Part shown: positions 8,940-21,131 of the stretch, one piece after another
Position numbering within the stretch: position 1 is the stretch's first letter
How the letters are laid out: each line of letters begins with the position of its first letter
DNA from: Limnobacter litoralis
GTDB lineage: Bacteria > Pseudomonadota > Gammaproteobacteria > Burkholderiales > Burkholderiaceae_B
Direction of reading: 5' to 3'
Assembly: GCF_030160455.1 (NCBI RefSeq)
Contig: NZ_BSOJ01000032.1
Coordinates: forward strand, 1-64,000
Length of the DNA: 64,000 bases
Notes under the pieces: generated by a model
The model's input: only the letters and a program-made list of their open reading frames with translations
What the model was told of the DNA's origin: nothing
Databases searched by the model: none
Made by a program: the position numbers and the translations under genes

Positions 8940-9689
8940 ATGGAATTTCTCACAGACCCGAATGCCTGGATCGGCTTTTTCATCCTGACAGCGCTTGAAA
9001 TCGTTTTGGGTATCGACAACATCATCTTCATCACCGTGCTGGTGTCGAAGCTGCCCAAGCAGATTCAGGACACGGTGCGCCGGTTTGGTCTGGCATTTGC
9101 CATGATCACCCGAATTGGTCTGTTGTTCTCCCTGTCCTGGATCGTCGGTCTGACTGAGCCGCTGTTTACGCTCCTGGAAAAAGCCTTTTCTGGCCGCGAT
9201 CTCGTGCTGATGCTTGGTGGAGCCTTCCTGATCTGGAAAGCCTCGCAGGAAATTTATCTGGAGGTTGAGTACAAACAAGATCATCACGACCCCGAGGTGT
9301 CTGGTCCCAAGGTGGGCAAATCCATGAAGGCGCTCTTTTGGGGTTCGGTGATTCAAATCGGCATTCTGGACATCGTCTTCAGTCTGGATTCAGTCATCAC
9401 GGCGGTTGGCATGGTTGATCACCTGCCCGTCATGATTGCCGCGGTCATGGCTTCAGTGGGTGTCATGATGTTTGCGGCCAAACCGATTGGCGAATTTGTG
9501 GAAAAACACACATCGCTGAAGGTTTTGGCACTGGCCTTTTTGTTGATGGTTGGCTTTCTGTTGGTGGCTGAAAGTTTGGGCTCACACGTGCCAAAGGCTT
9601 ACCTGTACAGCGCCATGGGCTTCTCGGTGCTCGTTGAATTCCTGAACATTCGGGCCAAGGCCAAGCGAGAGAAAGCCCACGCGCATTGA
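8940..9689 (+). CDS. TerC family integral membrane protein
   Basis: A 249-residue polytopic membrane protein of the TerC/Alx superfamily. The signature ALEIVLGIDNIIFITVL near residue 20 and the matching repeat DIVFSLDSVITAVGM in the second half place conserved aspartates in the membrane, as in metal-ion exporters such as Alx and YceF. Manganese or other divalent-cation export is the likely role, by family. GAGGTGG lies before the ATG. The gene ends about 110 bp before carA, where a new promoter appears. Confidence 0.88.
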   Translation: MEFLTDPNAWIGFFILTALEIVLGIDNIIFITVLVSKLPKQIQDTVRRFGLAFAMITRIGLLFSLSWIVGLTEPLFTLLEKAFSGRDLVLMLGGAFLIWKASQEIYLEVEYKQDHHDPEVSGPKVGKSMKALFWGSVIQIGILDIVFSLDSVITAVGMVDHLPVMIAAVMASVGVMMFAAKPIGEFVEKHTSLKVLALAFLLMVGFLLVAESLGSHVPKAYLYSAMGFSVLVEFLNIRAKAKREKAHAH

Positions 9690-9721
9690 AGTCGGGTCTG
9701 TATTTTGGGTGACTTCACGGG

Positions 9722-9776
9722 TATAATGCTCGGTTAACTGAAGAATTCAAGGCAAACGGCCATCCCAGGGCCGTTT
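9722..9776 (+). promoter_or_regulatory. carA promoter -10 and leader hairpin
   Basis: TATAAT at 9722-9727 is a strong -10, though the -35 region is poor. Downstream, AAACGGCC (9754-9761) and GGCCGTTT (9769-9776) form a perfect 8-bp stem with a 7-nt loop that ends 24 bp before the carA start. It could affect message stability or translation; no U-tract follows, so it is not an evident terminator. Confidence 0.5.
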
Positions 9777-9800
9777 CGCCGTCATCAATTGGAGTTTCCC

Positions 9801-10976
9801 TTGTCGAAATTAGTTGCAAGCGCACTACCGCGCGCCTTGCTCGCGCTCGCAGACGGAACCGTGTTTGAAGGTGTGTCATTCGGTGCCCCGTCAACGCAGG
9901 TGGGTGAAGTGGTTTTCAACACCTCGCTGACCGGTTATCAAGAAATCGCGACCGACCCGTCTTACTGCCGTCAAATCGTCACCCTCACATACCCACACAT
10001 TGGGAACGTGGGCACCAACTCCCAAGACGAAGAATCAGGTGCGCTTCACCTCTCTGGCCTCGTCATCCGTGATCTGCCCAGCCTTGTTTCAAACTTCCGC
10101 TCGGCCTTGCCTTTGTCAGACTATCTGAAAAAGCACGGTGTGCCCGGCATTTGCAACCTTGACACGCGCAAGCTGACACGAATTCTGCGGGAAAAGGGCG
10201 CACAAAACGGCTGTATTCTGACTGAAGACAGCGGCGAAACCTTCACGGCAGAGCGCGCCATTGAGTTGGCACGTGCTTTCCCCGGCCTGGCAGGCATGGA
10301 CCTCGCAAAGGTGGTGTCCACTGAAAAGGTGTACCAGTGGGTTGAAGGTGAGTGGGCATTGGGCGTGGCCGCCGAGCAACCCCACTTCCAGATGGGCCCG
10401 CGCCCACTGAACGTGGTGGCTTACGATTTTGGTGCCAAGCGCAACATTCTGCGCATGCTGGCGCAGCGTGGTTGCAAGGTCACCGTGGTGCCTGCGCAAA
10501 CACCGATCGATCAGGTGCTGGCTCAAAATCCGGACGGTGTTTTCCTGTCCAACGGCCCTGGCGATCCCGAACCCTGCGACTACGCCATTTCTGCCATTGC
10601 CCATGTGCTCGATCAAACCACCATTCCAGTGTTTGGCATTTGTTTGGGGCATCAGTTGATGGCGCTGGCCAGTGGTGCCAAAACCATGAAAATGAAGTTC
10701 GGCCACCACGGTGCCAATCACCCCGTTCAAGACCTGAAAACTGGCCGTGTGGCCATCACCAGCCAAAACCATGGCTTTGCAGTGGATCCTGACACCTTGC
10801 CAGGCAACTTGCGTGTTACGCATGTGTCTCTCTTCGATGGCTCCATTCAGGGCCTTGAGCGCACTGACCGTCCGGCATTCTGTTTCCAGGGGCACCCTGA
10901 AGCAAGCCCTGGTCCGCACGACCTGGCTGAACTGTTCGATCGCTTTGTGGCAGACATGCACGCCGCCAAGTCTTGA
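9801..10976 (+). CDS. carA: carbamoyl-phosphate synthase small (glutaminase) subunit
   Basis: Small subunit of carbamoyl-phosphate synthase: hydrolyses glutamine and passes ammonia to CarB for arginine and pyrimidine synthesis. The TTG start at 9801 is preferred over TTG 9789 because GGAG at 9791-9794 is spaced for it; this gives 391 residues. The N-terminal CarA domain contains [11 protein letters not shown]. The class I amidotransferase domain has the nucleophile Cys281 in GICLGHQ and the His-Glu pair in [10 protein letters not shown]. carB follows 39 bp downstream. Confidence 0.96.
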   Translation: MSKLVASALPRALLALADGTVFEGVSFGAPSTQVGEVVFNTSLTGYQEIATDPSYCRQIVTLTYPHIGNVGTNSQDEESGALHLSGLVIRDLPSLVSNFRSALPLSDYLKKHGVPGICNLDTRKLTRILREKGAQNGCILTEDSGETFTAERAIELARAFPGLAGMDLAKVVSTEKVYQWVEGEWALGVAAEQPHFQMGPRPLNVVAYDFGAKRNILRMLAQRGCKVTVVPAQTPIDQVLAQNPDGVFLSNGPGDPEPCDYAISAIAHVLDQTTIPVFGICLGHQLMALASGAKTMKMKFGHHGANHPVQDLKTGRVAITSQNHGFAVDPDTLPGNLRVTHVSLFDGSIQGLERTDRPAFCFQGHPEASPGPHDLAELFDRFVADMHAAKS

Positions 10977-11015
10977 AACTGATTTTTAAACGAATTTTGA
11001 CAATTAAGGGAAGTT

Positions 11016-14000
11016 ATGCCAAAGCGTAACGATCTAAAAAGCATCCTCATCATCGGCGCTGGCCCCATCGTGATTGGCCAGGCCTGTGAGTTTGACTACT
11101 CGGGCGCTCAGGCTTGCAAGGCCCTGCGCGAAGAAGGTTACAGGGTTATTCTGGTTAACAGTAACCCGGCCACCATCATGACCGACCCGGAAATGGCCGA
11201 TGTCACCTACATCGAGCCCATCACCTGGCAGGTGGTTGAGCGAATCATCGAGAAAGAGCGTCCAGACGCCGTATTGCCCACCATGGGTGGTCAAACTGCG
11301 CTGAACTGCGCGCTGGATCTCTCCCGCCATGGCGTGCTCGAAAAGTTCGGTGTTGAACTGATTGGCGCCAAAGAGGCGGCTATCGAAAAGGCCGAAGACC
11401 GTCTGAAATTCAAAAATGCAATGACCAGCATTGGACTGGACTCCGCCAAATCGGGTGTTGCCCACTCCATGGAAGAAGCCTGGGCCATTCAACAAAACAT
11501 CGGTGAGCAACTGGGTACTAATGGTTTTCCGGTCATCATTCGCCCCAGCTTCACGCTGGGCGGCACAGGTGGCGGTATTGCCTACAACGCCGAAGAGTTC
11601 GAGACCATTTGCCGCCGCGGTCTGGAGGCCTCGCCCACCAATGAGCTTTTGATTGAAGAAAGCCTGATCGGTTGGAAAGAATATGAAATGGAAGTGGTGC
11701 GCGACACCGCCGACAATTGCATCATCATCTGCTCCATTGAAAACCTGGACCCGATGGGTGTGCACACGGGCGACTCCATCACAGTGGCCCCTGCCCAAAC
11801 ACTGACCGATCGCGAATATCAGATCATGCGCAATGCATCCATTGCCATTCTGCGCGAAATCGGCGTTGAAACGGGCGGCTCAAACGTGCAGTTCTCGATC
11901 AACCCCGAGAACGGCCGCATGATCGTCATTGAAATGAACCCACGGGTGTCCCGTTCTTCTGCACTGGCGTCCAAGGCAACCGGTTTTCCGATTGCCAAGG
12001 TGGCTGCCAAGCTGTCTGTGGGGTACACACTCGACGAACTCAAGAACGACATTACAGGTGGCTTGACGCCCGCCTCATTCGAGCCTTCCATCGACTACGT
12101 GGTCACGAAAATTCCACGATTCGCGTTCGAGAAGTTCCCGACTGCCGACGACCGTTTGACCACGCAGATGAAGTCTGTGGGTGAGGTCATGGCCATTGGT
12201 CGCACTTTCCAGGAAAGTTTCCAGAAGGCCCTGCGCGGCCTCGAAGTGGGCGTGGATGGACTGAATGAGAAAACAACCGATCGCGAAGTGATTGAGCGTG
12301 AACTGGGTGCCCCTGGCCCTGAACGCATTTTCTACGTCGGCGACGCATTTGCCCAAGGCTTCAGCCTGGAAGAAGTGCACCAGTTGACCAAAATCGATCG
12401 CTGGTTCCTGGTGCAAATTCAAGACATCGTTGACACTGAGCTTGAACTGGAAACCAAAACACTGGCCGATCTGACCGAGCCTGTGTTGCGTCTGCTCAAG
12501 CGCAAAGGGTTCTCGGACCGCCGTCTGGCCTACCTGCTGGACACTTCTGAAGCTGAAATCCGCAAGCTGCGCCACCAACACAACGTGCGCCCGGTGTACA
12601 AACGCGTAGACACCTGCGCAGCCGAATTCAAGACCGGTACGGCTTACATGTACTCCACCTATGAAGACGAGTGCGAGGCTGAGCCGACTGATCGCAAAAA
12701 GATCATTGTGCTGGGCGGTGGTCCAAACCGCATCGGGCAGGGCATCGAATTTGACTATTGCTGTGTGCACGCGGCCATGGCCCTGCGCGAAGACGGGTAC
12801 GAGACCATCATGGTCAACTGCAACCCCGAAACAGTGTCCACTGACTACGACACCTCTGACCGCCTGTACTTCGAGCCGTTGACGCTGGAAGACGTGCTGG
12901 AAATCGTTCAGCTGGAAAAGCCGATCGGCGTAATTGTGCAATACGGTGGCCAAACGCCCCTGAAGCTCGCGAAAAGCCTGGAAGCCAATGGCGTGCCCAT
13001 CATCGGCACCAGCCCTGAAAGCATTGACATCGCGGAAGACCGTGAGCGCTTCCAGAAGCTGCTGGCCAAGCTGAATTTGCGTCAGCCACCCAACCGCACC
13101 GCTCGCACCGAAACTGAAGCCCTTGCCCTGGCCCAGGAAATCGGATACCCCTTGGTGGTTCGCCCCAGCTACGTGCTGGGTGGTCGCGCCATGGAAATCG
13201 TGCATGAACAGAAAGACCTTGAACGCTACATGCGCGAGGCCGTGAAGGTCAGCAATGACAGCCCTGTGCTGCTTGACCGCTTCCTGAATGACGCCATTGA
13301 GGTGGACGTGGATGCGCTGTGCGACGGTGACCGCGTGCTGATTGGTGGCGTGATGGAACACATTGAGCAGGCGGGCGTTCACTCTGGTGACTCTGCCTGT
13401 TGCCTGCCGCCGTATTCGCTGAAGCCTGAAATGGTGGAGGAGTTAAAGCGCCAGTCTGCAGTCATGGCCAAGGCCCTGAATGTGATTGGCCTGATGAACG
13501 TGCAGTTCGCCATCCAGAACAACGACGTGTACGTTTTGGAAGTGAACCCGCGCGCATCGCGCACGGTGCCTTACGTGTCAAAGGCCACTGGCGTCCAGTT
13601 GGCCAAGGTGGCAGCACGCTGCATGGCTGGTCAAAGTCTGGAATCGCAAGGTGTGACCAATGAAGTGGTTCCCAAGTACTTCTCGGTCAAAGAGGCTGTG
13701 TTCCCGTTCGTGAAATTCCCGGGCGTAGACACCATTCTGGGCCCTGAGATGAAATCCACGGGTGAAGTCATGGGTGTGGGCCGCAGCTTTGGTGAAGCCT
13801 TTGTGAAGTCGCAGATTGCGGCCTCAGTGAAGCTGCCCAAAGACGGCGTGGCCTTTATCAGCGTCAAAAACGAAGACAAAAAGCGGGCCATCAAGCTGGC
13901 GGCCGGTCTGAAAGAGCTGGGCTTCAAACTGATTGCAACCCGCGGCACTGCGGCGGCCATCAGCGAGGCAGGCATTGAGTGCGGCGTGGTCAACAAGGTG

Positions 14001-14246
14001 CTTGAGGGCCGCCCGAACATCGTAGACATGCTGAAAAACGGCGAAGTCAGCCTGGTGATCAACACTGTGGAAGAGCGTCGCAATGCGATCAATGACAGCC
14101 GGTACATTCGCACCACCTCATTGAGTTCTCGTGTTACGATCTTCACAACGATGGCAGGCGCATTGGCTGCTGTTGAGGGCATGAAGCACCTCAACAACAT
14201 GGATGTGTACAGCGTTCAAAGTTTGCACGCCGAGCTGTCTGCCTGA
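11016..14246 (+). CDS. carB: carbamoyl-phosphate synthase large subunit
   Basis: Large subunit (1076 residues) carrying two homologous ATP-grasp halves. The first begins [18 protein letters not shown] and phosphorylates bicarbonate; the second begins [17 protein letters not shown] and phosphorylates carbamate. A C-terminal MGS-like allosteric domain ([18 protein letters not shown] onward) is the usual site for UMP and ornithine control. The length and the internal duplication are intact. AAGGGAAGTT precedes the ATG. The antisense frames over this gene are codon-bias shadows. Confidence 0.98.
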   Translation: MPKRNDLKSILIIGAGPIVIGQACEFDYSGAQACKALREEGYRVILVNSNPATIMTDPEMADVTYIEPITWQVVERIIEKERPDAVLPTMGGQTALNCALDLSRHGVLEKFGVELIGAKEAAIEKAEDRLKFKNAMTSIGLDSAKSGVAHSMEEAWAIQQNIGEQLGTNGFPVIIRPSFTLGGTGGGIAYNAEEFETICRRGLEASPTNELLIEESLIGWKEYEMEVVRDTADNCIIICSIENLDPMGVHTGDSITVAPAQTLTDREYQIMRNASIAILREIGVETGGSNVQFSINPENGRMIVIEMNPRVSRSSALASKATGFPIAKVAAKLSVGYTLDELKNDITGGLTPASFEPSIDYVVTKIPRFAFEKFPTADDRLTTQMKSVGEVMAIGRTFQESFQKALRGLEVGVDGLNEKTTDREVIERELGAPGPERIFYVGDAFAQGFSLEEVHQLTKIDRWFLVQIQDIVDTELELETKTLADLTEPVLRLLKRKGFSDRRLAYLLDTSEAEIRKLRHQHNVRPVYKRVDTCAAEFKTGTAYMYSTYEDECEAEPTDRKKIIVLGGGPNRIGQGIEFDYCCVHAAMALREDGYETIMVNCNPETVSTDYDTSDRLYFEPLTLEDVLEIVQLEKPIGVIVQYGGQTPLKLAKSLEANGVPIIGTSPESIDIAEDRERFQKLLAKLNLRQPPNRTARTETEALALAQEIGYPLVVRPSYVLGGRAMEIVHEQKDLERYMREAVKVSNDSPVLLDRFLNDAIEVDVDALCDGDRVLIGGVMEHIEQAGVHSGDSACCLPPYSLKPEMVEELKRQSAVMAKALNVIGLMNVQFAIQNNDVYVLEVNPRASRTVPYVSKATGVQLAKVAARCMAGQSLESQGVTNEVVPKYFSVKEAVFPFVKFPGVDTILGPEMKSTGEVMGVGRSFGEAFVKSQIAASVKLPKDGVAFISVKNEDKKRAIKLAAGLKELGFKLIATRGTAAAISEAGIECGVVNKVLEGRPNIVDMLKNGEVSLVINTVEERRNAINDSRYIRTTSLSSRVTIFTTMAGALAAVEGMKHLNNMDVYSVQSLHAELSA

Positions 14247-14258
14247 TTTTTTAGATTT

Positions 14259-14295
14259 AAAAGCCGTCTATTAGCGCTTGCTAACAGGCGGCTTT
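14259..14295 (+). terminator. hairpin between carB and greA
   Basis: AAAGCCG pairs with CGGCTTT around an inner TTAGC/GCTAA stem with a GCTT loop. No long U-run follows (GCATTTGTTGG), so it may be a weak terminator or a processing site that separates carAB from greA expression. Confidence 0.5.
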
Positions 14296-14316
14296 GCATT
14301 TGTTGGAACATGAACC

Positions 14317-14793
14317 ATGGCTACAATTCCCTTGACAGTACGCGGGGCCGAAAAACTGAAGGCGGAACTTCACCAGTTGAAGACAGTCGAAAGACCAGCC
14401 GTTATCAATGCAATTGCCGAGGCCCGCGCGCAGGGTGATCTTTCTGAGAATGCCGAGTACGACGCTGCCAAAGAAAAGCAGGGTTTTATCGAAGGCCGTA
14501 TTAAAGAAGTTGAAGGCAAGCTGTCCAATGCACAGATCATCGACCCCAAATCACTGGACGCCGAGGGGCGCGTGGTGTTTGGTGCAACCGTCAAACTTGA
14601 AGATCTGGAAAGCGGGGCCACTGTGACCTATCAAATCGTCGGCGACGACGAGGCGGACATCAAGCTTGGTCTGGTGTCAGTGTCCAGCCCGATTGCTCGC
14701 GCGCTGATTGGCAAATACGAAGGCGATGTGGCGGTGGTGCAGGCCCCTGGCGGCGAAAGGGAGTACGAAGTACTCGAAGTTCAATACATTTAA
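14317..14793 (+). CDS. greA: transcription elongation factor GreA
   Basis: Factor that rescues backtracked RNA polymerase by stimulating transcript cleavage. At 158 residues it has the standard length. The N-terminal coiled coil carries the acidic tip, with the signature [19 protein letters not shown] at about residues 35-53, and the C-terminal FKBP-like domain follows ([15 protein letters not shown], then [14 protein letters not shown]). The start ATG is typical ([18 protein letters not shown]). The position directly after carB is the usual Burkholderiales arrangement. Confidence 0.97.
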   Translation: MATIPLTVRGAEKLKAELHQLKTVERPAVINAIAEARAQGDLSENAEYDAAKEKQGFIEGRIKEVEGKLSNAQIIDPKSLDAEGRVVFGATVKLEDLESGATVTYQIVGDDEADIKLGLVSVSSPIARALIGKYEGDVAVVQAPGGEREYEVLEVQYI

Positions 14794-14805
14794 CAGGTAC
14801 GGCTT

Positions 14806-15273
14806 ATGAACTGGCGCGGCGCAAAACACATTGAACTGGCAATTTGGGCCATTTGGCTGGGTTCATTGTGGATGATGGCTGTGCTGGTTGCCCCTGGTCT
14901 GTTCAAGTGGCTGCCACGCCCAGAGGCGGGCTTGGTGGCAGGTCGGCTTTTTTACATGCTGAGCTGGTACACCGTGATCACGTCGGTATTTCTGTTGGCC
15001 ATTTCAACCTGGCTGGGTGCGGTTCAAGCCAGTGTCAGATTGAATATTCTGATGGGTGCCTTGCTGGTGCTCGCTGTGGTTGAACTGCTGTGGATGCACC
15101 CTACCATGTCGCAAATGCGTCAGGCCATGGCCGACGCAGCGCCCGACATGGTGCCAGTCATGAAATCGCGTTTTGGGCGTATGCACGCCATTTCCAGTGT
15201 GCTGTACGCCATCAAGATGATTGGCGGCCTGGCTTGGGGCCTTAGCCGATACTCAGTCAAGCCGGCCGACTGA
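14806..15273 (+). CDS. DUF4149 family membrane protein
   Basis: A 155-residue membrane protein with four predicted helices, matching the DUF4149 (TMEM205-like) pattern: WLGSLWMMAVLVAPGLF, then LFYMLSWYTVITSVFLLAI. No function is established. It starts 12 bp after greA and is convergent with yhbY, abutting it exactly (stop at 15271-15273, yhbY stop from 15274). A second DUF4149-like gene occurs at 37.3 kb. Confidence 0.8.
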   Translation: MNWRGAKHIELAIWAIWLGSLWMMAVLVAPGLFKWLPRPEAGLVAGRLFYMLSWYTVITSVFLLAISTWLGAVQASVRLNILMGALLVLAVVELLWMHPTMSQMRQAMADAAPDMVPVMKSRFGRMHAISSVLYAIKMIGGLAWGLSRYSVKPAD

Positions 15274-15642
15274 TCAGTCTTTGGACGCAAACTGGCGTTT
15301 GGTTTGGCGTGGTGGTTTGGGTTTGCGTTTTGGTGCTTTTTTGGCCAGTATTTCAGCAGGTTGTGGGCGGTACAGCACCAACAGCTTGCCGATGTGCTGC
15401 ACCAATGCGGCACCCAGGGTGTCGCAAAGAATTTGCGCGCATTCAATTCTGGCTTCCCGCTCGTCGCCCGTCACCCGAACCTTGATCAATCCATGCGCGT
15501 TCAGGCTGTGGTCCACTTCCTTGATGACCTGTTCAGTCAGGCCTTTGTCGCCAATCAGCACCACAGGGTTCAAGGCGTGGGCTTGCGCTTTCAGGGCCTT
15601 TTTCTCGGCGGGTGTCAGGTTTATTGTGGTGGTGTCCGTCAT
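15274..15642 (-). CDS. yhbY: YhbY family RNA-binding (CRM domain) protein
   Basis: A 122-residue CRM-domain protein associated with pre-50S ribosomal particles. The core LTPAEKKALKAQAHALNPVVLIG with GLTEQVIKEVDHSLNAHGLIKVRV is diagnostic. A lysine/arginine-rich tail (KKAPKRKPKPPRQTKRQ) follows the domain and probably contacts rRNA. It is transcribed away from rlmE, with the two starts only 28 bp apart, so their promoters must overlap the neighbouring coding ends. Confidence 0.93.
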   Translation of the reverse strand: MTDTTTINLTPAEKKALKAQAHALNPVVLIGDKGLTEQVIKEVDHSLNAHGLIKVRVTGDEREARIECAQILCDTLGAALVQHIGKLLVLYRPQPAEILAKKAPKRKPKPPRQTKRQFASKD

Positions 15643-15670
15643 ATTGATATTTCACTCGGTTGGGTAATCG

Positions 15671-16306
15671 GTGGCTAAAAAGAAGAAATTAAACAAAAAC
15701 TGGTTGCATGATCACATCAACGACCCGTACGTCAAAATGGCCAATCAGGCGGGTTATCGCGCCAGGGCTGCGTACAAGCTCATAGAGATCGCAGAACCAG
15801 AAGGCTTGATCAGGCCTGGAATCAAGGTGGTCGATCTGGGTAGCGCACCGGGCAGCTGGTCTCAAGTGCTGCGTGACGCCATGGTGGGTCCGGAGGGCGT
15901 CATCCAGGGACGTATTATCGCACTGGATATCCTGCCAATGGAACCGATTGCTGGTGTTGAATTCATTCAGGGCGATTTTCGGGAAGACTCTGTGCTTGCT
16001 GAGCTACAAAAGCGGCTGGAGGGGAGTAAGCTGGACATGGTGGTGTCTGACATGGCGCCCAATTTGTCGGGCGTGGCTTCGGCCGACGCTGCCCGAATGG
16101 AACATGTTTGCGAGCTGGCCATCGACTTTGCGGTTAATCACCTCAAGCCAAACGGTGTTCTGATCATGAAAATGTTTCACGGCTCGTCGTACAGCAACGT
16201 GATACACACCGCCAAGCAAGTGTTCAAATCGGTAACGCCTCGTAAACCGAAAGCCTCGCGTGACCGTTCAAGAGAAACCTTCATGCTGGCCAAAGGACTG
16301 AAGTGA
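15671..16306 (+). CDS. rlmE: 23S rRNA 2'-O-ribose U2552 methyltransferase
   Basis: SAM-dependent methyltransferase (FtsJ/RrmJ) that modifies U2552 in the A-loop of 23S rRNA. It has 211 residues and a GTG start. The catalytic K-D-K-E set is visible: Lys in [11 protein letters not shown], Asp in SDMAPNLSG, Lys in [11 protein letters not shown] and Glu near the end in [10 protein letters not shown]. The SAM loop is [11 protein letters not shown]. The pairing with ftsH downstream matches E. coli ftsJ-ftsH. Confidence 0.96.
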   Translation: MAKKKKLNKNWLHDHINDPYVKMANQAGYRARAAYKLIEIAEPEGLIRPGIKVVDLGSAPGSWSQVLRDAMVGPEGVIQGRIIALDILPMEPIAGVEFIQGDFREDSVLAELQKRLEGSKLDMVVSDMAPNLSGVASADAARMEHVCELAIDFAVNHLKPNGVLIMKMFHGSSYSNVIHTAKQVFKSVTPRKPKASRDRSRETFMLAKGLK

Positions 16307-16429
16307 TTGGATTGTTCTATTTATTCGATCAATTAGTGTGATGGCGTATTTGCGGAACTGGGTTTAAAATGGAATTTTCGCCCTCATGTACTGGATGTTG
16401 GCCTAGCCACACATCAAGGAGAAGTAGCA

Positions 16430-18334
<1,905 letters not shown>

Positions 18335-18354
18335 TGCCTGTTTTGGCTTTGAAG

Positions 18355-18384
18355 AAAAACCGCTCTGATGAGCGGTTTTTTTTT
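18355..18384 (+). terminator. Rho-independent terminator after ftsH
   Basis: Textbook hairpin AAAAACCGCTC-TGAT-GAGCGGTTTTT continuing into a run of nine T residues. It ends the rlmE/ftsH transcript. Confidence 0.92.
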
Positions 18385-18402
18385 GCACTGCCGCCGGAGC
18401 GT

Positions 18403-18408
18403 TATAAT
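18403..18408 (+). promoter_or_regulatory. -10 element of folP-glmM promoter
   Basis: Exact TATAAT, 25 bp before the folP ATG and just past the ftsH terminator. The -35 would fall in the T-rich end of that terminator (TTTTGC at 18381-18386, 16-bp spacer), a modest match. Confidence 0.45.
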
Positions 18409-18433
18409 CACAGCACCTTGGTGCAGGAGCAAC

Positions 18434-19276
18434 ATGTTGACGCAGAATCAGTGGAAGGCAGGCCGGTTTGAATTGACCTGGCAAACGCAAAAGCCATTGC
18501 TGATGGGTATTGTCAACATCACGCCCGATTCGTTTTCTGATGGCGGCAAACACAACTCCACTTCGTCAGCCATTGCCCATGCGCAGCGCCTGCTGTCTGA
18601 GGGCGCTGACATTCTGGACATCGGTGGAGAGTCCACCCGCCCCGGCGCTGAATCGGTGGCGCTTGAAGCCGAGTGGGCCCGGTTGAAGCCCGTGCTGCAA
18701 GAGCTGGTGCGCTGGAATGTGCCCGTGTCGGTGGACACCATGAAAGCGGAGATTATGCGCAGAGCCATTGAGCTGGGTGTCGACATTTTGAATGATGTGT
18801 ACGCGTTTCGTGACAAGGATGCCGTGCAAGTTTTGGCTGAAAGCCAGGCTGGCGCAGTGGTTATGCACATGCAGGGTGAGCCGCGCAGCATGCAAAACAG
18901 GCCTGAATACGACGATGTGTGCACTGAGGTAAGCGATTTTTTGGCCGCCAGGTTGAATGTGCTTGCGCACGCCGGGGTGCCTTCCAGCCGTGTTTTGCTA
19001 GACCCCGGTTTTGGGTTTGGCAAGAATTTGCAGCACAACCTGGCGTTGATGAAGCGGACCAGCTGGTTTGCAGGGCAGGCCAGTGGCGTGCTGATCGGCG
19101 TGTCGCGCAAGCGCATGATCGGTGAACTGACCGGGCAGGAAAGCCCTGCAGACCGGGTCAGTGGGTCGGTGGCTGCTGCTTTGTATGCCGCGGGGCAGGG
19201 CGCAGCCGTGCTGCGAGTTCATGATGTACGGGCCACCCTGGATGCACTGAAGGTGTGGCAAGCCTTAGTCGATTGA
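18434..19276 (+). CDS. folP: dihydropteroate synthase
   Basis: Folate-pathway enzyme joining p-aminobenzoate to the pterin pyrophosphate; it is the sulfonamide target. ATG 18434 follows GCAGGAGCAAC and gives 280 residues; the open frame extends further upstream but has no supporting site. Signatures: [14 protein letters not shown] (pterin site), [11 protein letters not shown] (phosphate loop) and [10 protein letters not shown] (C-terminal Lys-Arg motif). The short gap to glmM fits a two-gene operon. Confidence 0.96.
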   Translation: MLTQNQWKAGRFELTWQTQKPLLMGIVNITPDSFSDGGKHNSTSSAIAHAQRLLSEGADILDIGGESTRPGAESVALEAEWARLKPVLQELVRWNVPVSVDTMKAEIMRRAIELGVDILNDVYAFRDKDAVQVLAESQAGAVVMHMQGEPRSMQNRPEYDDVCTEVSDFLAARLNVLAHAGVPSSRVLLDPGFGFGKNLQHNLALMKRTSWFAGQASGVLIGVSRKRMIGELTGQESPADRVSGSVAAALYAAGQGAAVLRVHDVRATLDALKVWQALVD

Positions 19277-19295
19277 TTGTAGAAAAGAAGAATCC

Positions 19296-20636
19296 ATGAG
19301 CAGACAATATTTTGGCACAGACGGCATACGCGGCGAAGTGGGGCAGGCCCCCATGACGCCTGACTTCATTATGCGTTTAGGGCAGGCAGCCGGTACAGTG
19401 CTGGCTCGTCACGAGGCCGGTGCGCGCAGGCCACGCGTGTTGATTGGTAAAGACACACGCGTGAGTGGCTATTTGCTTGAAAGCTGCCTGGAGGCTGGCT
19501 TTACCTCTGTGGGCGTAGACGTTGTGATGGTGGGGCCCATGCCAACTGCCGGTGTGGCTTATTTGGCCCGTGCGCTCAAGATGTCTGCCGGGGTGGTGAT
19601 CAGCGCATCCCACAATCCGTTTCAGGACAATGGCATCAAGTTTTTCTCGGGGGCAGGCACCAAGTTGCCCGATTCCTGGGAGCTGGAAATTGAAGAACAG
19701 ATTCAACACGGCGCCGATTGCAAGTCGTCCGAAAACCTGGGCAAGGCACGCCGTTTAACCGACGCTGCGGGTCGCTACATTGAGTTTTGCAAAGCCACCT
19801 TCCCGCGTGAACTGGACTTGCACGGCTTAAAGCTGGTGCTGGATTGCGCCAATGGCGCTGCCTATCAAATTGCGCCTGCGGTGTTTCGCGAATTGGGTGC
19901 GGAGGTGGTGGTACTGGCTGATCAGCCCAATGGTTTGAACATCAACCTTGGTGTGGGGGCGACCCATCCTGAATTTGTGGCTGCGGCTGTGAAAGAACAC
20001 CGTGCCGACTACGGCTTTGCATTGGACGGCGATGCCGACCGACTGATCTGTGTGGATTCAACAGGGCGTATTTTCAACGGCGACGAGCTGTTGTACGCCT
20101 TGGTTGCTGAGCGCATGGCCGACGGCAAAACTGTGGCAGGCGTGGTGGGCACCTTGATGAGCAACTATGGCCTTGAAAGGGCCTTGGGGGCGTTGAGTGT
20201 GCCTTTTGAGCGTGCCAAGGTGGGCGACCGCTATGTGTTTGAAAAGTTGCAGCAGAAAGGCTGGCACCTGGGCGGTGAAAGCTCGGGTCATTTGCTGGTG
20301 CTGGATCAGCATTCAACCGGTGATGGCATCATCAGCGCCTTGCAGGTGCTGCGTGCCGTGCGCGCGCTGGGCAAGCCCCTGGCTGAGGTGCTGGCCCCTT
20401 TGGCGATGCTGCCACAGGTGCTTAAAAACGCCCGTACACCGCAGGGTTACGACTGGCAGGCAGACAAGGGCTTGGCCGCTGAATGCGAGCAGGTTCGCCA
20501 CGAGTTGGGCAACACCGGGCGCTTGCTGATACGCCCCTCTGGCACTGAGCCCTTGTTGCGTGTGATGGTGGAAGCGGAAGACAAACAACTGGCCAATACG
20601 CTGGTAGACAGAGTGTTGGCCAGACTGCCCGCCTGA
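19296..20636 (+). CDS. glmM: phosphoglucosamine mutase
   Basis: Converts glucosamine-6-phosphate to glucosamine-1-phosphate for UDP-GlcNAc and cell-wall synthesis. It has 446 residues, the usual length. The phospho-serine is Ser105 in [12 protein letters not shown]; the metal loop is DGDADR, the sugar-specificity loop is GGESSGH, and the C-terminal phosphate loop is [11 protein letters not shown]. It starts 20 bp after folP, the same gene order as in E. coli. Confidence 0.97.
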   Translation: MSRQYFGTDGIRGEVGQAPMTPDFIMRLGQAAGTVLARHEAGARRPRVLIGKDTRVSGYLLESCLEAGFTSVGVDVVMVGPMPTAGVAYLARALKMSAGVVISASHNPFQDNGIKFFSGAGTKLPDSWELEIEEQIQHGADCKSSENLGKARRLTDAAGRYIEFCKATFPRELDLHGLKLVLDCANGAAYQIAPAVFRELGAEVVVLADQPNGLNINLGVGATHPEFVAAAVKEHRADYGFALDGDADRLICVDSTGRIFNGDELLYALVAERMADGKTVAGVVGTLMSNYGLERALGALSVPFERAKVGDRYVFEKLQQKGWHLGGESSGHLLVLDQHSTGDGIISALQVLRAVRALGKPLAEVLAPLAMLPQVLKNARTPQGYDWQADKGLAAECEQVRHELGNTGRLLIRPSGTEPLLRVMVEAEDKQLANTLVDRVLARLPA

Positions 20637-20672
20637 GACATTCACACCCGTGGCATTTTGACAATTTAGATG

Positions 20673-20701
20673 TTGACCTTCTGCGAGAGAGGCATTAAAA
20701 T
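20673..20701 (+). promoter_or_regulatory. promoter of the tRNA-Pro/Arg/His operon
   Basis: TTGACC (20673-20678), a 17-bp spacer, and TAAAAT (20696-20701), ending 13 bp before the mature 5' end of tRNA-Pro. Both hexamers are one base from consensus and the spacing is ideal. Confidence 0.75.
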
Positions 20702-20714
20702 CTCGCTTCTTTGT

Positions 20715-20791
<77 letters not shown>

Positions 20792-20821
20792 TCAAAGACA
20801 TCCTGTAATGGGACTACATTT

Positions 20822-20898
20822 CTGCCCGTAGCTCAGCTGGATAGAGCATCGGCCTTCTAAGCCGAGGGTCAGGGGTTCGAGTCCCTTCGGGCAGGCCA
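20822..20898 (+). tRNA. tRNA-Arg (anticodon TCT)
   Basis: Acceptor CTGCCCG pairs with CGGGCAG. The anticodon stem TCGGC/GCCGA encloses loop CTTCTAA, giving anticodon TCT for AGA/AGG codons. T-loop GGTTCGAGTCC is present and CCA is encoded. It lies 30 bp after tRNA-Pro. Confidence 0.97.
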
Positions 20899-20914
20899 AG
20901 AAATTTTCCCCAGT

Positions 20915-20991
20915 GGCGGGGTTAGCTCAGTTGGTAGAGCAACGGATTGTGATTCCGTGGGTCGTGGGTTCGAGCCCCATACCTCGCCCCA
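20915..20991 (+). tRNA. tRNA-His (anticodon GTG)
   Basis: The anticodon stem ACGGA/TCCGT encloses loop TTGTGAT, anticodon GTG. The acceptor GCGGGGT pairs with ACCTCGC (one G-T pair), and the histidine-specific extra G(-1) at 20915 pairs with C73. CCA is encoded at 20989-20991. Confidence 0.97.
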
Positions 20992-20998
20992 AGAATTC

Positions 20999-21035
20999 AA
21001 GGACTTAGCGTGCATTTGCCGCTAGGTCCTTTTTG
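20999..21035 (+). terminator. Rho-independent terminator of the tRNA operon
   Basis: AAGGACTTAGCG pairs over its full 12 bp (one G-T pair) with CGCTAGGTCCTT, followed by TTTTGTTTTT. Confidence 0.9.
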
Positions 21036-21131
21036 TTTTTGGGGTGCCGTTTTTATTTTCGATTGTGCGCAATAGTGGTTGCTCTGCCCGCAACCCGGTT
21101 TAAGCAAGCCTTGCAACCCCAAGCCTGTCCC

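Noticed and set aside
12075-13382. 435-codon minus-strand ORF inside carB
   Set aside because: carB is intact on the plus strand; the reverse frame is opened by codon bias only.
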